A stretch of 64,000 nucleotides of DNA from Fundicoccus ignavus (GTDB lineage: Bacteria; Bacillota; Bacilli; Lactobacillales; Aerococcaceae): the NCBI RefSeq assembly GCF_009659375.1, contig NZ_WJQT01000001.1:186001-250000 (forward strand), written 5' to 3'. Shown here piece by piece: positions 44,353-52,970 of this stretch (position 1 is the first letter of the stretch; each line of letters starts with the position of its first letter). Both the position numbers and the translations under genes were made by a program. The notes under the pieces were generated by a model that was given only the letters and a program-made list of their open reading frames with translations, was not told the DNA's origin and ran no database searches.

Positions 44353-44982
44353 GGTAATCGTGCTTGAGTTTTTCAAACTGGCACATGATTCGATGGTAAT
44401 CATGCTCGAGTTTTTCAAACTGAAACATGATTCGATGGTAATCATGCTCGAGTTTTTTAAACTGAAACATGATTCGATGGTAATCGTGCTCGATTTTTTC
44501 AAACTGAAACATGATTCGGAGGTAATCGTGCTCGATTTTTTCAAACTGAAACATGATTCGGAGGTAATCGTGCTCGATTTTTTCAAACTGAAACATGATT
44601 CGGTGATAATCGTGCTTGAATTTTTCAAACTGGAACATGATTCGGAGGTAATCGTGCTCGAGTTTTTCAAACTGAAACATGATTCGGAGGTAATCGTGCT
44701 CGAGTTTTTCAATCTGAAACATGATTCGGAGGTAATCGTGCTCGAGTTTTTCAAACTGGAACATGATTCGGAGGTAATCGTGCTCGAGTTTTTCAAACTG
44801 AAACATGATTCGGAGGTAATCGTGCTCGAGTTTTTCAAACTGGAACATGATTCAGTAGTAATCGTGCGTGAGTTTTTCAAATTGAAACAAGTTTCAGTAG
44901 TAATCGTGCGTGAGTTTTTCAAATTGAAACATGATTCGGTGATAATCGTGCTTGAGTTTTTCAAACTGGAACATGATTCGGT
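44353..44982. repeat. 42-bp tandem repeat array, 15 units
   Basis: Fifteen head-to-tail units of exactly 42 bp. The core of each is GAGTTTTTCAAACTG, then AACATGATTCGG and GGTAATCGTG. Because 42 is a multiple of three, one plus frame and two minus frames stay open through the array and encode 14-residue repeats (for example LEFFKL.HDSEVIV or MFQFEKLEHDYLRI). None of these frames has a convincing start with a ribosome site. Units 12-15 carry shared changes (GTGCGTGAG, TTCAGTAG), so the array grew by local duplication. Function unknown; it is probably not translated. Confidence 0.85.
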
Positions 44983-45301
44983 GGCATTTGAGACAAAAGT
45001 TATGAGTTATGAACTGCATTCATAGCTAGTCGGTATTGCACTTCAATTGTGGCTTGATTGAGAGCAGTTAATTGCGCTATATAAAGCTTTATGTAAAACA
45101 ATACGGCAGATTAATTTTGGAGAGTTCAAACCAATGTCTCGGAATATATGTCAGAAGAAATTGAACTCCAGAAATTTAAGCATCATATGAAGGTTTATTA
45201 AGCCATCCTGTATGCGAAAATCATATTGTTTGTAGATAATTTTTATGAGTACTATAATAAACTTATTAACAATTATATGAATCAAGAAAGAGGCGAAAGT
45301 G
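44983..45301. other. Spacer between repeat array and csbD-like gene
   Basis: No gene is seen in these 319 bp. The right end should contain the promoter of the CsbD-like gene; GAAAGAGGCGAAAG is its ribosome site. Confidence 0.4.
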
Positions 45302-45547
45302 ATGTCAGAAGAAAAATTCGATGCAAAAGTAGATCAAGCGTCAGGTAAAGTTAAAGAAACTGTAGGTAAAGTCACTGGAGACAAGCAAACTGAAGCAGAA
45401 GGTAAATCCGAAAATGCTGCAGGCAAAGCTAAAGAAATCTTCGCAGATGCTAAAGAATCTGTAGGGGATGCTTTCAATGATGCGAAAGACAGCGTTGAAG
45501 GTGCAGTCGAAGGCCTTAAGAACGCATTCAGTAAAGATGACAAATAA
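45302..45547 (+). CDS. CsbD-family stress protein
   Basis: An 81-residue, charged, Ala- and Lys-rich helical protein. The N-terminal half [20 protein letters not shown] and [20 protein letters not shown] is the CsbD domain. In Bacillus CsbD is induced by general stress, but its role is unknown. The C-terminal half adds amphipathic repeats ([20 protein letters not shown]). Confidence 0.92.
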   Translation: MSEEKFDAKVDQASGKVKETVGKVTGDKQTEAEGKSENAAGKAKEIFADAKESVGDAFNDAKDSVEGAVEGLKNAFSKDDK

Positions 45548-45567
45548 TAATTAATAATTTAAACACG

Positions 45568-45598
45568 CAAGCTCTCTTAAATGGGAGTTTGTTTTTTT
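45568..45598 (+). terminator. Terminator of the csbD-like gene
   Basis: CAAGCTCTC pairs with GGGAGTTTG, followed by seven T. Confidence 0.75.
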
Positions 45599-45670
45599 AC
45601 TCTAATATATTATAAGTTTAGCGTTGATTTACCGCGCATTGTACTTCACTCAGCTTATTTTCCAATAAGA

Positions 45671-45796
45671 GCTAATCTAGCCGAAGGTTTAAGAGAATCG
45701 GGTAGAAAAAGAGCTAATCTAGCCGAAGGTTTGATAGAATCGGCTAGAAAAGGAGCTAATCTAGTCGAAGGTTCAAACCCTTCGGCTATAAATCTG
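45671..45796. repeat. 42-bp tandem repeat, 3 units, hairpin type
   Basis: Three units of exactly 42 bp (gctaatctagccgaaggttt at their start). Each can form a hairpin such as TAGCCGA/TCGGCTA. In unit 3 the loop side changes to give GAAGGTTCAAACCCTTC, keeping pairing. It lies next to a family-1 left arm at 45610-45665 and ahead of copy D. Confidence 0.7.
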
Positions 45797-45832
45797 TAGT
45801 AGCGAGTTTTTTCGTATTATAAAATTTATGTT

Positions 45833-45950
45833 GGTTTAGCGAGCCTTGTACTTCTCTCAGCTTATTGTTTTTCCCAGGTGGAGGTCGCTTTCAAAGCCTC
45901 GTGCTTTTCCAGCTCAATCGGCTAAGTTATAATGCTGAGCTACGTGTAGT
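45833..45950. repeat. Palindromic repeat, family 1, copy D (internally deleted)
   Basis: The left arm CTTCTCTCAGCTTATTGTTTTTCC and the AGCTCAATCGGCTAAG segment are present, then the sequence jumps to GCTGAGCTACGTGTAG of the right end. The tip stem is missing. Confidence 0.65.
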
Positions 45951-46125
45951 ATTCCAACAAAAATATCGCTACATTATCTATTTAAAATTTGCTGAATGGA
46001 ATTTAAAGCCCTCGGACTCGTCCAAGGTTTGCTCATAAAATACGAAGACCTATTTTCAAAATCAGCCTTAAGTTGGTTTTTAGTTAATTTATTTAAGGTA
46101 AAATTTAAGAGAATGAGGTGATAAG

Positions 46126-47127
46126 ATGGAAACAGTAGTCAAATTAAGGCAGAAAAGTGTGGGAATTAGTTTTGCTGGAGGCGGAGCTAAAAGCTTCGCT
46201 GAATTAGCAACGTATGAAGTGTTACTTGCAAAAAAGATTAAAGTATCTGCTGTAACTGGGACGTCGATGGGGTCCTTTTTAGCTGCGGGCGTGGCATATG
46301 GCATGAAGCCAGAAGAGCTTGAAACATTAATATTAGCAACCGACAAAGCACTTGCAGAGAGTGAATTATTTAAAAAACGTCCTGTATGGTTAACTTTATT
46401 GGCAGCTAATCAATCTAACGGCTTAGTGATGCCGAATCGATTAGCAGAAACAGTGGCCTCTTTACATCCATTATATCAGGGCATGATGTTATCTGAGCTT
46501 TCAATGCCCATAGCCATTCCGACGGTAGATATTATTAGTGGCAAGATTGTCGTTTTTACCAATAATCGGTCATATTTTGCACAGGGGTTAAATGAGCAAG
46601 CTTGGGAATTTTACGACGGCGATATTACAGTTTTAGAAGCTTGTTTGGCTTCGAGTGCTTATCCATTGATGATTCAGCCGATGTTAATTGGGGATTACCA
46701 ACTAGTTGATGGAGGCGTATTAATGAATTCTCCGGTTGATTTATTTGATCGCCAACAAACAGAATATGTCATATCGCTGGGGATTAAGCGTAAGTCGTAT
46801 GAAGAGCCTGCGCTTAAGTCTAATGAAGTTGCTATGCGGGCTATGAATTTTCTGATGTCACAACAAATTGACCGTTCAATAAGTTCAGCAGATGTGGTTG
46901 TACAATTTGAAGTCGATGCGACAACCTTTGAATTTGGTAATGCGAAAGAAATTATTATGGCAGGTCGTCAGTATATGTTAGGCCGAACCATTGATTGGGG
47001 CGACTTGTACGAACGTGAAGTCATTGAATCTGCTCGTCAAGAAGTTAAATCAGATGAATGGACTGCGATTAAAAATCGATTTAAGCAATGGTTTGTCGGC
47101 AAGCAAACGAAATCAACTAAGAAATAA
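46126..47127 (+). CDS. Patatin-like phospholipase
   Basis: A 333-residue patatin-fold lipase or esterase with a Ser-Asp dyad. The oxyanion loop FAGGGAKSFAE lies near residues 17-27, the nucleophile in VTGTSMGSFLA near 43-53 and the Asp in VDGGVLMNSP near 203-212. There is no signal peptide, so it is likely cytoplasmic. The start follows GAGGTG. The pseudogene at 19237-19704 is an older paralogue, so the genome once had at least two. Confidence 0.9.
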   Translation: METVVKLRQKSVGISFAGGGAKSFAELATYEVLLAKKIKVSAVTGTSMGSFLAAGVAYGMKPEELETLILATDKALAESELFKKRPVWLTLLAANQSNGLVMPNRLAETVASLHPLYQGMMLSELSMPIAIPTVDIISGKIVVFTNNRSYFAQGLNEQAWEFYDGDITVLEACLASSAYPLMIQPMLIGDYQLVDGGVLMNSPVDLFDRQQTEYVISLGIKRKSYEEPALKSNEVAMRAMNFLMSQQIDRSISSADVVVQFEVDATTFEFGNAKEIIMAGRQYMLGRTIDWGDLYEREVIESARQEVKSDEWTAIKNRFKQWFVGKQTKSTKK

Positions 47128-47129
47128 TG

Positions 47130-47182
47130 AAAAAGCATTCGAATCACTTGTTAAATAAGACAAGTCTACGAATGCTTTTTTG
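47130..47182. terminator. Bidirectional terminator
   Basis: AAAAAGCATTCG pairs with CGAATGCTTTTTT, with an inner ACTTG/CAAGT stem. It lies between convergent genes. Confidence 0.85.
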
Positions 47183-47184
47183 AA

Positions 47185-47574
47185 TTAGTTAATACTTCTA
47201 TATACTTGAGACGAACGATGAATGGTTGCTCCAAAGGGGAATAGAGCCAATTGAGCAAACTTAAAAAACTGACGACCGAATGGAATACCGATAATGGTTA
47301 CACAGAGTATAACACCAATGATAAAGTGAAAAATTGCTAATTCAATTCCACCTAAGAGTAACCAAAGGATATTCAGTAGAAGTGATCCGGTACTCCCACC
47401 ACTGTCTACGATTTTTCCAAATGGAGACAGACTTAAACGTGCCATTTTGAAACATTGTAAACCTACAGGTAAACCGATAATTGTAATGGACCATAATAGA
47501 CCGATAAAGAACCATGCAGCAGCACTGAATAAACCACCACAAATTAACCAAATTAAGTTACCTAATAAACTCAT
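47185..47574 (-). CDS. YccF-family membrane protein
   Basis: A 129-residue protein made of two similar halves, each with a membrane hairpin. The repeated pattern GNLIWLICGGLFSAAAWFFIG and LNILWLLLGGIELAIFHFIIG, cut here at 20 residues or less in practice, plus TIIGLPVGLQCFKMA and TIIGIPFGRQFFKFA, is the YccF double domain. Function is unknown. Confidence 0.88.
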   Translation of the reverse strand: MSLLGNLIWLICGGLFSAAAWFFIGLLWSITIIGLPVGLQCFKMARLSLSPFGKIVDSGGSTGSLLLNILWLLLGGIELAIFHFIIGVILCVTIIGIPFGRQFFKFAQLALFPFGATIHRSSQVYRSIN

Positions 47575-47789
47575 TGTGTTTACCCCTCCTTTTCACTTAA
47601 TACTATCATTATAGATAATATCATTGCTCAAGATAACGGTCTTAAGGAGTAGATAAACATTTTAGTTGTAATATTAGACCATGAAAGTGCTAAAACGAGA
47701 TAATTTAAAGCAGTATTTTGGAAGGGGAAATACTTGAAATGATAGACTGTGAATGTTATATTGACTTATCGAATGATAAGGAAGGTGGA

Positions 47790-48182
47790 ATGATGGAACG
47801 GAAAAAGTGTGAACAATTATGGGCGGCGAATAAGTACTTAGTGTTGAGCAAATCTCAAAAAATTTACTTAGCCATTCGGCAATATTTGAAAAGTGAGTCA
47901 GTCGAATTGATCGTTTTGGAGCAGTGGATTCAAGAAGCGATGTCCTTAGAGGAACGCCCCGAAGAAGTAGTGAACGCTTATCAACACATCTGGAGTTATT
48001 TCAGAAAAGTGGCTCAACCGAATGAGAAAAATGAGTTCCTATCTTTGCTTGAACGTTACCAACAGTCCAAGGTAACTAAAGAGAAGGTATTGATGTATTT
48101 AAACGATTTGCTAGAGAAGTATCCTAATCGTTACTTGGAGCAATCAACTATATTTAAATTAATGAATGATGGAGATGAGTAA
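47790..48182 (+). CDS. DUF1722 (YbgA-like) protein
   Basis: About 130 residues. CEQLWAANKYLVLSKSQKIY near residues 6-25 fits the YbgA domain (DUF1722), and YLNDLLEKYPNRYLEQSTIF near 104-123 is typical of its end. YbgA is often found next to or fused to photolyase genes, hinting at UV repair. ATG 47790 (or 47793) lies behind GGAAGGTGG. The next gene follows by 2 bp and is a presumed DNA glycosylase relative, which supports a repair role. No photolyase is in the window. Confidence 0.75.
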   Translation: MMERKKCEQLWAANKYLVLSKSQKIYLAIRQYLKSESVELIVLEQWIQEAMSLEERPEEVVNAYQHIWSYFRKVAQPNEKNEFLSLLERYQQSKVTKEKVLMYLNDLLEKYPNRYLEQSTIFKLMNDGDE

Positions 48183-48184
48183 AT

Positions 48185-48559
48185 ATGAGATTGTGGCATG
48201 AAGATATGATTCAATTTTTGCCAACACCACAATTATTGGGGCAGCACCGTGAGTGCTGTGCTCTAAGAGGAAATGGCTGGGGTCGTAAGCATTCGACTGT
48301 AAATTATGTGTTTGATTATTCACCTTATAAATTATTTCAATATCATCAATTGATTATGGATGAAATGAAACGTCGCAATTATAAAGTGACAACGGATTGG
48401 TTAGATGGGCATTATCGTGGTATGAAATGCGAACCTTACGAAAAGCTTGACACTGTACCGCCTTCTTCGCCAATTTATCCGGAGCATGATGATAGATACT
48501 TGCAGGAATGTGTGGATAATCTGGCGGAAAAAGGAATATACTTCGATGGATTGCTGTAA
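48185..48559 (+). CDS. TIGR02328/Pyr_excise-like protein
   Basis: A 124-residue protein of the TIGR02328 family, related to pyrimidine-dimer glycosylases of the T4 endonuclease V type. MRLWHEDMIQFLPTPQLLGQ, HRECCALRGNGWGRKHSTVN and YVFDYSPYKLFQYHQLIM are highly conserved. Activity has not been shown for this subgroup as far as I know. It is translationally close to the YbgA-like gene. Confidence 0.85.
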   Translation: MRLWHEDMIQFLPTPQLLGQHRECCALRGNGWGRKHSTVNYVFDYSPYKLFQYHQLIMDEMKRRNYKVTTDWLDGHYRGMKCEPYEKLDTVPPSSPIYPEHDDRYLQECVDNLAEKGIYFDGLL

Positions 48560-49094
48560 ACGAAGATAAAAAGTCTATTTTTGTGCATTTATGCAATGAA
48601 TAATATAATAGCCGTCATAATGTATTATGATAAGAGTGAATCTTCGGATTCGACTATCGGAAATGTTTCATTGAGATAAACGTGTAAAGTTGGATACTTG
48701 AATAAGTAGACATGTTTAGTTGTTCATTTCTTTTTAATTGAAATTTTGCATAGAATTTCAATTAGAAAACAAACCCCTTAATTTGTCGATAGAAAATTTT
48801 GCTCTCTGACCCCGCTCATGCCAACTTGAGTGGGGTCTATTTGGGTTGTTTTTTTAAAATTAAAGCTCAATGAATTTATTTCACAAGGAAAACAATGAAA
48901 GAAGTAATTTCAATATCGTTTTATAACACTGACAAAATAAGGTTTCAAACGCATTTAACCAAAACTTTGCCAATCTGGTTATCGAAAATAGACATAAAAT
49001 GAATTATACAAAAACAAGTTTGTGATTAATAATACACATAGAGATTGTTCAGTGATGAGCAATTAAAAGTGGAAATAAGAAAGGGAGTTTTATT
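48560..49094. other. 535-bp gap with a terminator and possible small RNA
   Basis: No ORF is convincing. A hairpin AATTGAAATT/AATTTCAATT lies near 48738-48765, and a strong terminator follows at 48808-48855, about 250 bp after the previous gene. This could be the 3' end of the operon messenger or an independent small RNA. The right part is AT-rich and should hold the fabK promoter. Confidence 0.4.
48808..48855 (+). terminator. Strong hairpin with late T tract
   Basis: GACCCCGCTC pairs with GAGTGGGGTC, and TTTTTTT follows 11 bases later. Confidence 0.65.
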
Positions 49095-50027
49095 ATGTCA
49101 ATTTGTCAATTATTAGGAATCGAATATCCAATTTTTCAAGGAGCAATGGCTCGTATAGCAACGCATAAAATTGCTGGTCCAGTTTCAGAAGCAGGTGGCT
49201 TAGGAATTATCGGTGGCGGCGGAATGTCTGGAGATGACTTACGTGAAGAAATTCGTTTAGTTCGTGAATTTACAGACAAGCCATTCGGCGTAAACTTAAT
49301 GTTGCAAATGCCAAACTGTGACGAATTAGTAGACGTTATTATAGAAGAGAAAGTACCCGTTGTGACAACTGGAGCAGGAAGTCCAGCTCGTTATATTCCA
49401 GCTTTGAAAGCAGCCGGCGTTAAAATAATTCCTGTTGTTGCTTCTGTTCGTCACGCAGTTAAAATGGAAAGTTTAGGCGTAGATGCAGTCGTTGCCGAAG
49501 GACAAGAAGCCGGTGGACATATTGGTTCAACTTCTACAATGGCTTTATTACCACAAGTTGTGGATGCAGTAAAAATTCCAGTACTTGGTGCAGGTGGTGT
49601 AGGTGACGGACGTTCAGTCGCAGCAATGTACGCTTTAGGTGCACAAGGTATTCAAGTAGGAACATTATTCTTAATGGCTGGAGAATGTCCAATTCCAGCT
49701 TCTTACCAACAAAGAATTATGGATGCAAATGATACAGATACAATTGTTACAGGACGCAAAGCTAAAGATCCTGTCCGTTCTTTATCAAATACAATGTTAA
49801 GAAAACTTGCTGAATTAGAAGAAGCAAATGCACCGCATGAAGAATTAGAAAAATTAACAGTTGGTTCATTATCTAGAGCTGTTTATGATGGTAACATGGA
49901 AACTGGTTCAGCGATGGCTGGTGAAATTGCTGGCTTATTAAAAGAAGTTCTTCCAGCAAAAGTATTAATTGAACGCCTATTTTCAGAGGCAGAAGCAGTT
50001 GCTAAGCAATTAACAATTAAATATTAA
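49095..50027 (+). CDS. fabK: Enoyl-ACP reductase II FabK
   Basis: A 310-residue FMN-dependent enoyl-ACP reductase that makes the last step of each fatty acid elongation round. The barrel shows YPIFQGAMARIATHKIAGPV near 11-30, GGLGIIGGGG near 34-43, EGQEAGGHIG near 136-145 with the catalytic His, and the phosphate-binding GAGGVGDGR near 166-174. A nitronate monooxygenase is the alternative, but the segments are FabK-like. The gene is outside any fab cluster, which is uncommon in related cocci. Confidence 0.87.
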   Translation: MSICQLLGIEYPIFQGAMARIATHKIAGPVSEAGGLGIIGGGGMSGDDLREEIRLVREFTDKPFGVNLMLQMPNCDELVDVIIEEKVPVVTTGAGSPARYIPALKAAGVKIIPVVASVRHAVKMESLGVDAVVAEGQEAGGHIGSTSTMALLPQVVDAVKIPVLGAGGVGDGRSVAAMYALGAQGIQVGTLFLMAGECPIPASYQQRIMDANDTDTIVTGRKAKDPVRSLSNTMLRKLAELEEANAPHEELEKLTVGSLSRAVYDGNMETGSAMAGEIAGLLKEVLPAKVLIERLFSEAEAVAKQLTIKY

Positions 50028-50029
50028 GT

Positions 50030-50308
50030 TTAAGTCAGTAAATGCTGAGCAATCATTTCGATATCAGCGGACATGTACATTTCTAACGATTCTAATCGTT
50101 TTAAATAAACATAGTAACGTTCGCCAGCCATCGTAATGCGCATTTCTCTGGGTAGTCTTTCGAACAATGGAGTGCCCACTTCATCTTCGGTTTGTTTGAG
50201 TAATTTACTTAGATAAGGCTGTGAAACATATAATTTTTCAGCAGCGGCGGTCATATTGCCTTCATCAAGGATTGCTTGAAACATATCTAAACGGTTCAAT
50301 AGGCTCAT
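50030..50308 (-). CDS. LysR-type DNA-binding domain only
   Basis: A 92-residue protein that contains just the LysR winged helix (about residues 1-60: MFQAILDEGNMTAAAEKLYV, then SQPYLSKLLKQTEDEVGTPL) and a short linker helix. The effector domain of about 200 residues is missing. The stop is only 2 bp from the fabK stop, so the gene may have been cut when this junction formed, or it may be a natural mini-regulator. It has AGGAG before its start and no internal lesion. Confidence 0.75.
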   Translation of the reverse strand: MSLLNRLDMFQAILDEGNMTAAAEKLYVSQPYLSKLLKQTEDEVGTPLFERLPREMRITMAGERYYVYLKRLESLEMYMSADIEMIAQHLLT

Positions 50309-50695
50309 ATAGATAGACTCCTTTTAAATTTAATTATAACTCTAAAGTTATCGATAGTTGTTATTTTAATTATAGGTCGATAAGTTAAACCAGTTAAGAA
50401 AGCGCTAACGTTTAATGATATAAGCGAAAGGTTATATAAAAATACTTAATACAGAATTTTTAATTCGCTTTCTTTATTAATAGTCAGCGTAGCTCCGCCG
50501 ATTGCCTTTTGTACCGCTTGGGTAAAACAAGTTACTGAGTTACGCATAGTATCGCTGTATTATCGAGCAAAAACGGCTAAAAGTAAATTAAATGGACTCG
50601 GATTCGTCCAAGGATTTCTGGTTGAAATTGGCTTGTGTCTGTTGATTGACCTATAATATATAAGTAGATGCGTTGGTAAAGAAAGGGTGGTAAGA
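50309..50695. other. Intergenic region with a partial family-1 repeat
   Basis: The gap holds AGAAAGCGCTAACG (50398-50411), a possible cre site, and a half repeat (50485-50565). No gene is seen. Confidence 0.45.
50485..50565. repeat. Palindromic repeat, family 1, copy E (right half only)
   Basis: GTAGCTCCGCCGATTGCC, TTTTGTACCGCTT and GAGTTACGCATAG match the right half of the family. The left half is missing. The flank further right (GGACTCGGATTCGTCCAAGG) also follows copy D, at 46005-46028. Confidence 0.65.
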
Positions 50696-51403
50696 ATGGA
50701 CTTATTAACAGTTAGTCATGAGTTAGAAACTCTAAGCAAAGAGCGCTTGAAGAAAATGTATATCGCTAATGGTGCGCATGAACCGGTTTTTGGTTGTGCG
50801 ACGGGTGCTATGAAACCATTGTCTAAGCAAATCAAGAAAAATCAGCCCTTAGCGGAGGAATTATATGCGACTGGTAATTATGACTTAATGTATTTTGCGG
50901 GGGTGATAGCAGATGCAGAAGCGATGACTGAGGCGGATTTTGATCGTTGGATGGATCAAGCCTACTTCTATATGCTATCTGATTTTGTTGTGGCAGTGAC
51001 TTTGTCTGAATCACCGATTGCGCAATCTGTCGCTGATAAATGGATTGCTTCTGGGGAAGAGCTGCGAGTTTCAGCTGGCTATAGTTGTTATTGTTGGTTA
51101 TTGGGACGTTTAAAAGATGACCAATTTGATACGGAAAAATTATCACTCATGTTAGATGAAGTAGCGAAGGGGATTCATGCAGCTCCGGAACGTGCAAAAG
51201 CTTCAATGAATAATTTTGTCTATACGGTAGGGCTATCTTATAAGCCATTACATGATAGAGCGTTAAAAATTGCGAATGAAATTGGGGAAGTGACTGTTCT
51301 GAGAGGTAAGAAAAAGCCGCAGATTTTAGATGCTTATGCGAGTATTCAAAAGGAAGTTGAACGTGGAAGAGTAGGGTTTAAACGACGTTATGTAAGGTGT
51401 TAA
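50696..51403 (+). CDS. AlkD-like DNA alkylation repair protein
   Basis: A 235-residue all-helical HEAT-repeat protein of the DNA alkylation repair family (AlkD and relatives), which remove alkylated bases. Segments such as FGCATGAMKPLSKQIKKNQP and MYFAGVIAD fit, and the rest is helix after helix. It may belong to the COG4335/COG4912 type subgroup without proven activity. ATG 50696 follows AAAGGGTGG. Confidence 0.75.
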   Translation: MDLLTVSHELETLSKERLKKMYIANGAHEPVFGCATGAMKPLSKQIKKNQPLAEELYATGNYDLMYFAGVIADAEAMTEADFDRWMDQAYFYMLSDFVVAVTLSESPIAQSVADKWIASGEELRVSAGYSCYCWLLGRLKDDQFDTEKLSLMLDEVAKGIHAAPERAKASMNNFVYTVGLSYKPLHDRALKIANEIGEVTVLRGKKKPQILDAYASIQKEVERGRVGFKRRYVRC

Positions 51404-51511
51404 TCGATAGAAAAGTTCGCAACTCCAACAAAAACACGAATGATGTTTAGGTTTGAGTTGTTTTAAATTATTAAATTAAATACATACAGCTGTTCACACA
51501 GGAGAAAAATG

Positions 51512-51527
51512 TGTGATCTGTGTCATA
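51512..51527. promoter_or_regulatory. Crp-like palindrome upstream of the citrate transporter
   Basis: TGTGATCTGTGTCATA resembles the Crp consensus TGTGA-N6-TCACA with two mismatches. It lies 98 bp before the transporter gene, and a Crp/Fnr-family gene is 1.1 kb behind that operon. The link is speculative. Confidence 0.3.
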
Positions 51528-51624
51528 AAAACTAACATTCGATGGGAATGTTGGTTTGACGATACCGCGGTTAACCGATAAACTTTTTATATACAAATAT
51601 TATATAAAAAGGTAGTGGCATAAT

Positions 51625-52944
51625 TTGATAGCATTTATGGGTTATAGTTTAATTATTGTTTTTATGATGTTGATTATGATGAAAAAGACATCCCCATTTG
51701 CCGGTTTAGCATTTCTACCAGTGATATGGGCGGTAGTCGGTCAGTTAGTTGGTTTATGGGAGTTTGACATTGGTCAAGCAGCATTGGATGGCCTGATGAC
51801 CACCGCTAAAACGGGAATTATGTTATTCTTTGCGATTTACATGTTCTCTCTCATGATTGATGCTGGTTTATTTGATCCCTTATCTAACTTAATGATTCGT
51901 TATGCGAAAGGTGATCCCTTAAAAGTTATGCTGGCGACGGTCGCTTTGTCTGCAGGAGTCTCTTTAAACGGCGATGGCACAACGACCATGATTATTGTGT
52001 GTACGGCTTTCATTCCGATTTATAAGCACTTAAATATGAAAATGTTGGATTTAGCCGTCTTAACCATGACCTCTCATTCAATCATTAATTTACTGCCTTG
52101 GGGTGGACCTACTGCAAGAGCGATTGCGGTAATGGGGGTGAATGAATCAGATGTGATGCGTGGTTTAGTTCCGATGATGGTTGTTGCTTTGATTTATCTG
52201 TTTGTTGTGGCTTATATAATGGGACGAAAAGAACGACAACGTTTAGGTGTGATTAAGTTAAGTAGTCAAGAATTAGACAGCATTATGGAGATTACAGATC
52301 CAGAAGTATTAGAAATTCGTCGTCCGCAAAATGTTTGGATTAATGCGCTAATTGCGTTAACGGCCATTGGATTATTGGTTTGGGGCGGCATTCCATCAGC
52401 CATCATCTTTATGATTGGAACGGTTTTAACATTATTAATTAATTATCCTAGTGTTAAAGAACAGAAAGCACGTATTGATGGCAATGCAGCTGAAGCCAAT
52501 CAAGTTGTGATGACTGTTTTTGCGGCAGGTGTATTTATGGGGATTTTACAAGCATCAGGTATGAGTGATGCGATTGCACATAGTTTATTAAATATTATTC
52601 CAGCTAGTTGGAGTCATTTCTATGGTTTAATTGTGGCGCTTTTATCCGTTCCAGGTACCTATTTTTTAAACAACGACGCTTTCTATTATGGCGTAATGCC
52701 CGTATTGGCTGAAGCTGGGGTTACGTCTGGTTTCACACCGCTACAATTAACATTTGCTTCCTTAATGGGACAAGCTTTCCATTTATTAAGCCCATTAGTG
52801 CCTTTTGTGTACGTCTTGCTTGGGATGACTGACGTTGAAATGGGACCATGGCAAAAGAAAGCGGGTTTAATTTCAATCGGCATCTTCTTGATGTACGTAA
52901 TTGTAGGAGCAGTGTTAGGCTTAATGCCGATATACTTAAGTTAA
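51625..52944 (+). CDS. CitMHS-family citrate transporter
   Basis: A 439-residue membrane protein with about 12 helices of the citrate-metal:proton symporter family. SLNGDGTTTMIIVCTAFIPI near 112-131 and SHSIINLLPWGGPTARA near 150-166 are the family signatures, and FLNNDAFYYGVMPVLAEAG the C-terminal one. It should import citrate with Mg2+ or Ca2+. TTG 51625 is the likely start behind AAAAAGGTAG. The isocitrate dehydrogenase gene follows by 26 bp. Confidence 0.9.
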   Translation: MIAFMGYSLIIVFMMLIMMKKTSPFAGLAFLPVIWAVVGQLVGLWEFDIGQAALDGLMTTAKTGIMLFFAIYMFSLMIDAGLFDPLSNLMIRYAKGDPLKVMLATVALSAGVSLNGDGTTTMIIVCTAFIPIYKHLNMKMLDLAVLTMTSHSIINLLPWGGPTARAIAVMGVNESDVMRGLVPMMVVALIYLFVVAYIMGRKERQRLGVIKLSSQELDSIMEITDPEVLEIRRPQNVWINALIALTAIGLLVWGGIPSAIIFMIGTVLTLLINYPSVKEQKARIDGNAAEANQVVMTVFAAGVFMGILQASGMSDAIAHSLLNIIPASWSHFYGLIVALLSVPGTYFLNNDAFYYGVMPVLAEAGVTSGFTPLQLTFASLMGQAFHLLSPLVPFVYVLLGMTDVEMGPWQKKAGLISIGIFLMYVIVGAVLGLMPIYLS

Positions 52945-52970
52945 CGGTGATCAATGGAGGAGAGTGAAAA

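Noticed and set aside
44353-44982. CRISPR array
   Set aside because: Units are contiguous with no unique spacers, and no cas genes are near.
44273-45025. Three long ORFs in the 42-bp array (both strands)
   Set aside because: They are open only because the unit length is a multiple of three; none has a supported start, so I report the array as a repeat.
45581-45799. 72-codon ORF with 14-residue repeats
   Set aside because: It reads through a family-1 repeat arm and three 42-bp hairpin units, with no ribosome site.
45750-45800. tRNA-like T-arm (GGTTCAAACCC)
   Set aside because: No acceptor, D or anticodon arm surrounds it; it is the third hairpin unit of a tandem repeat.
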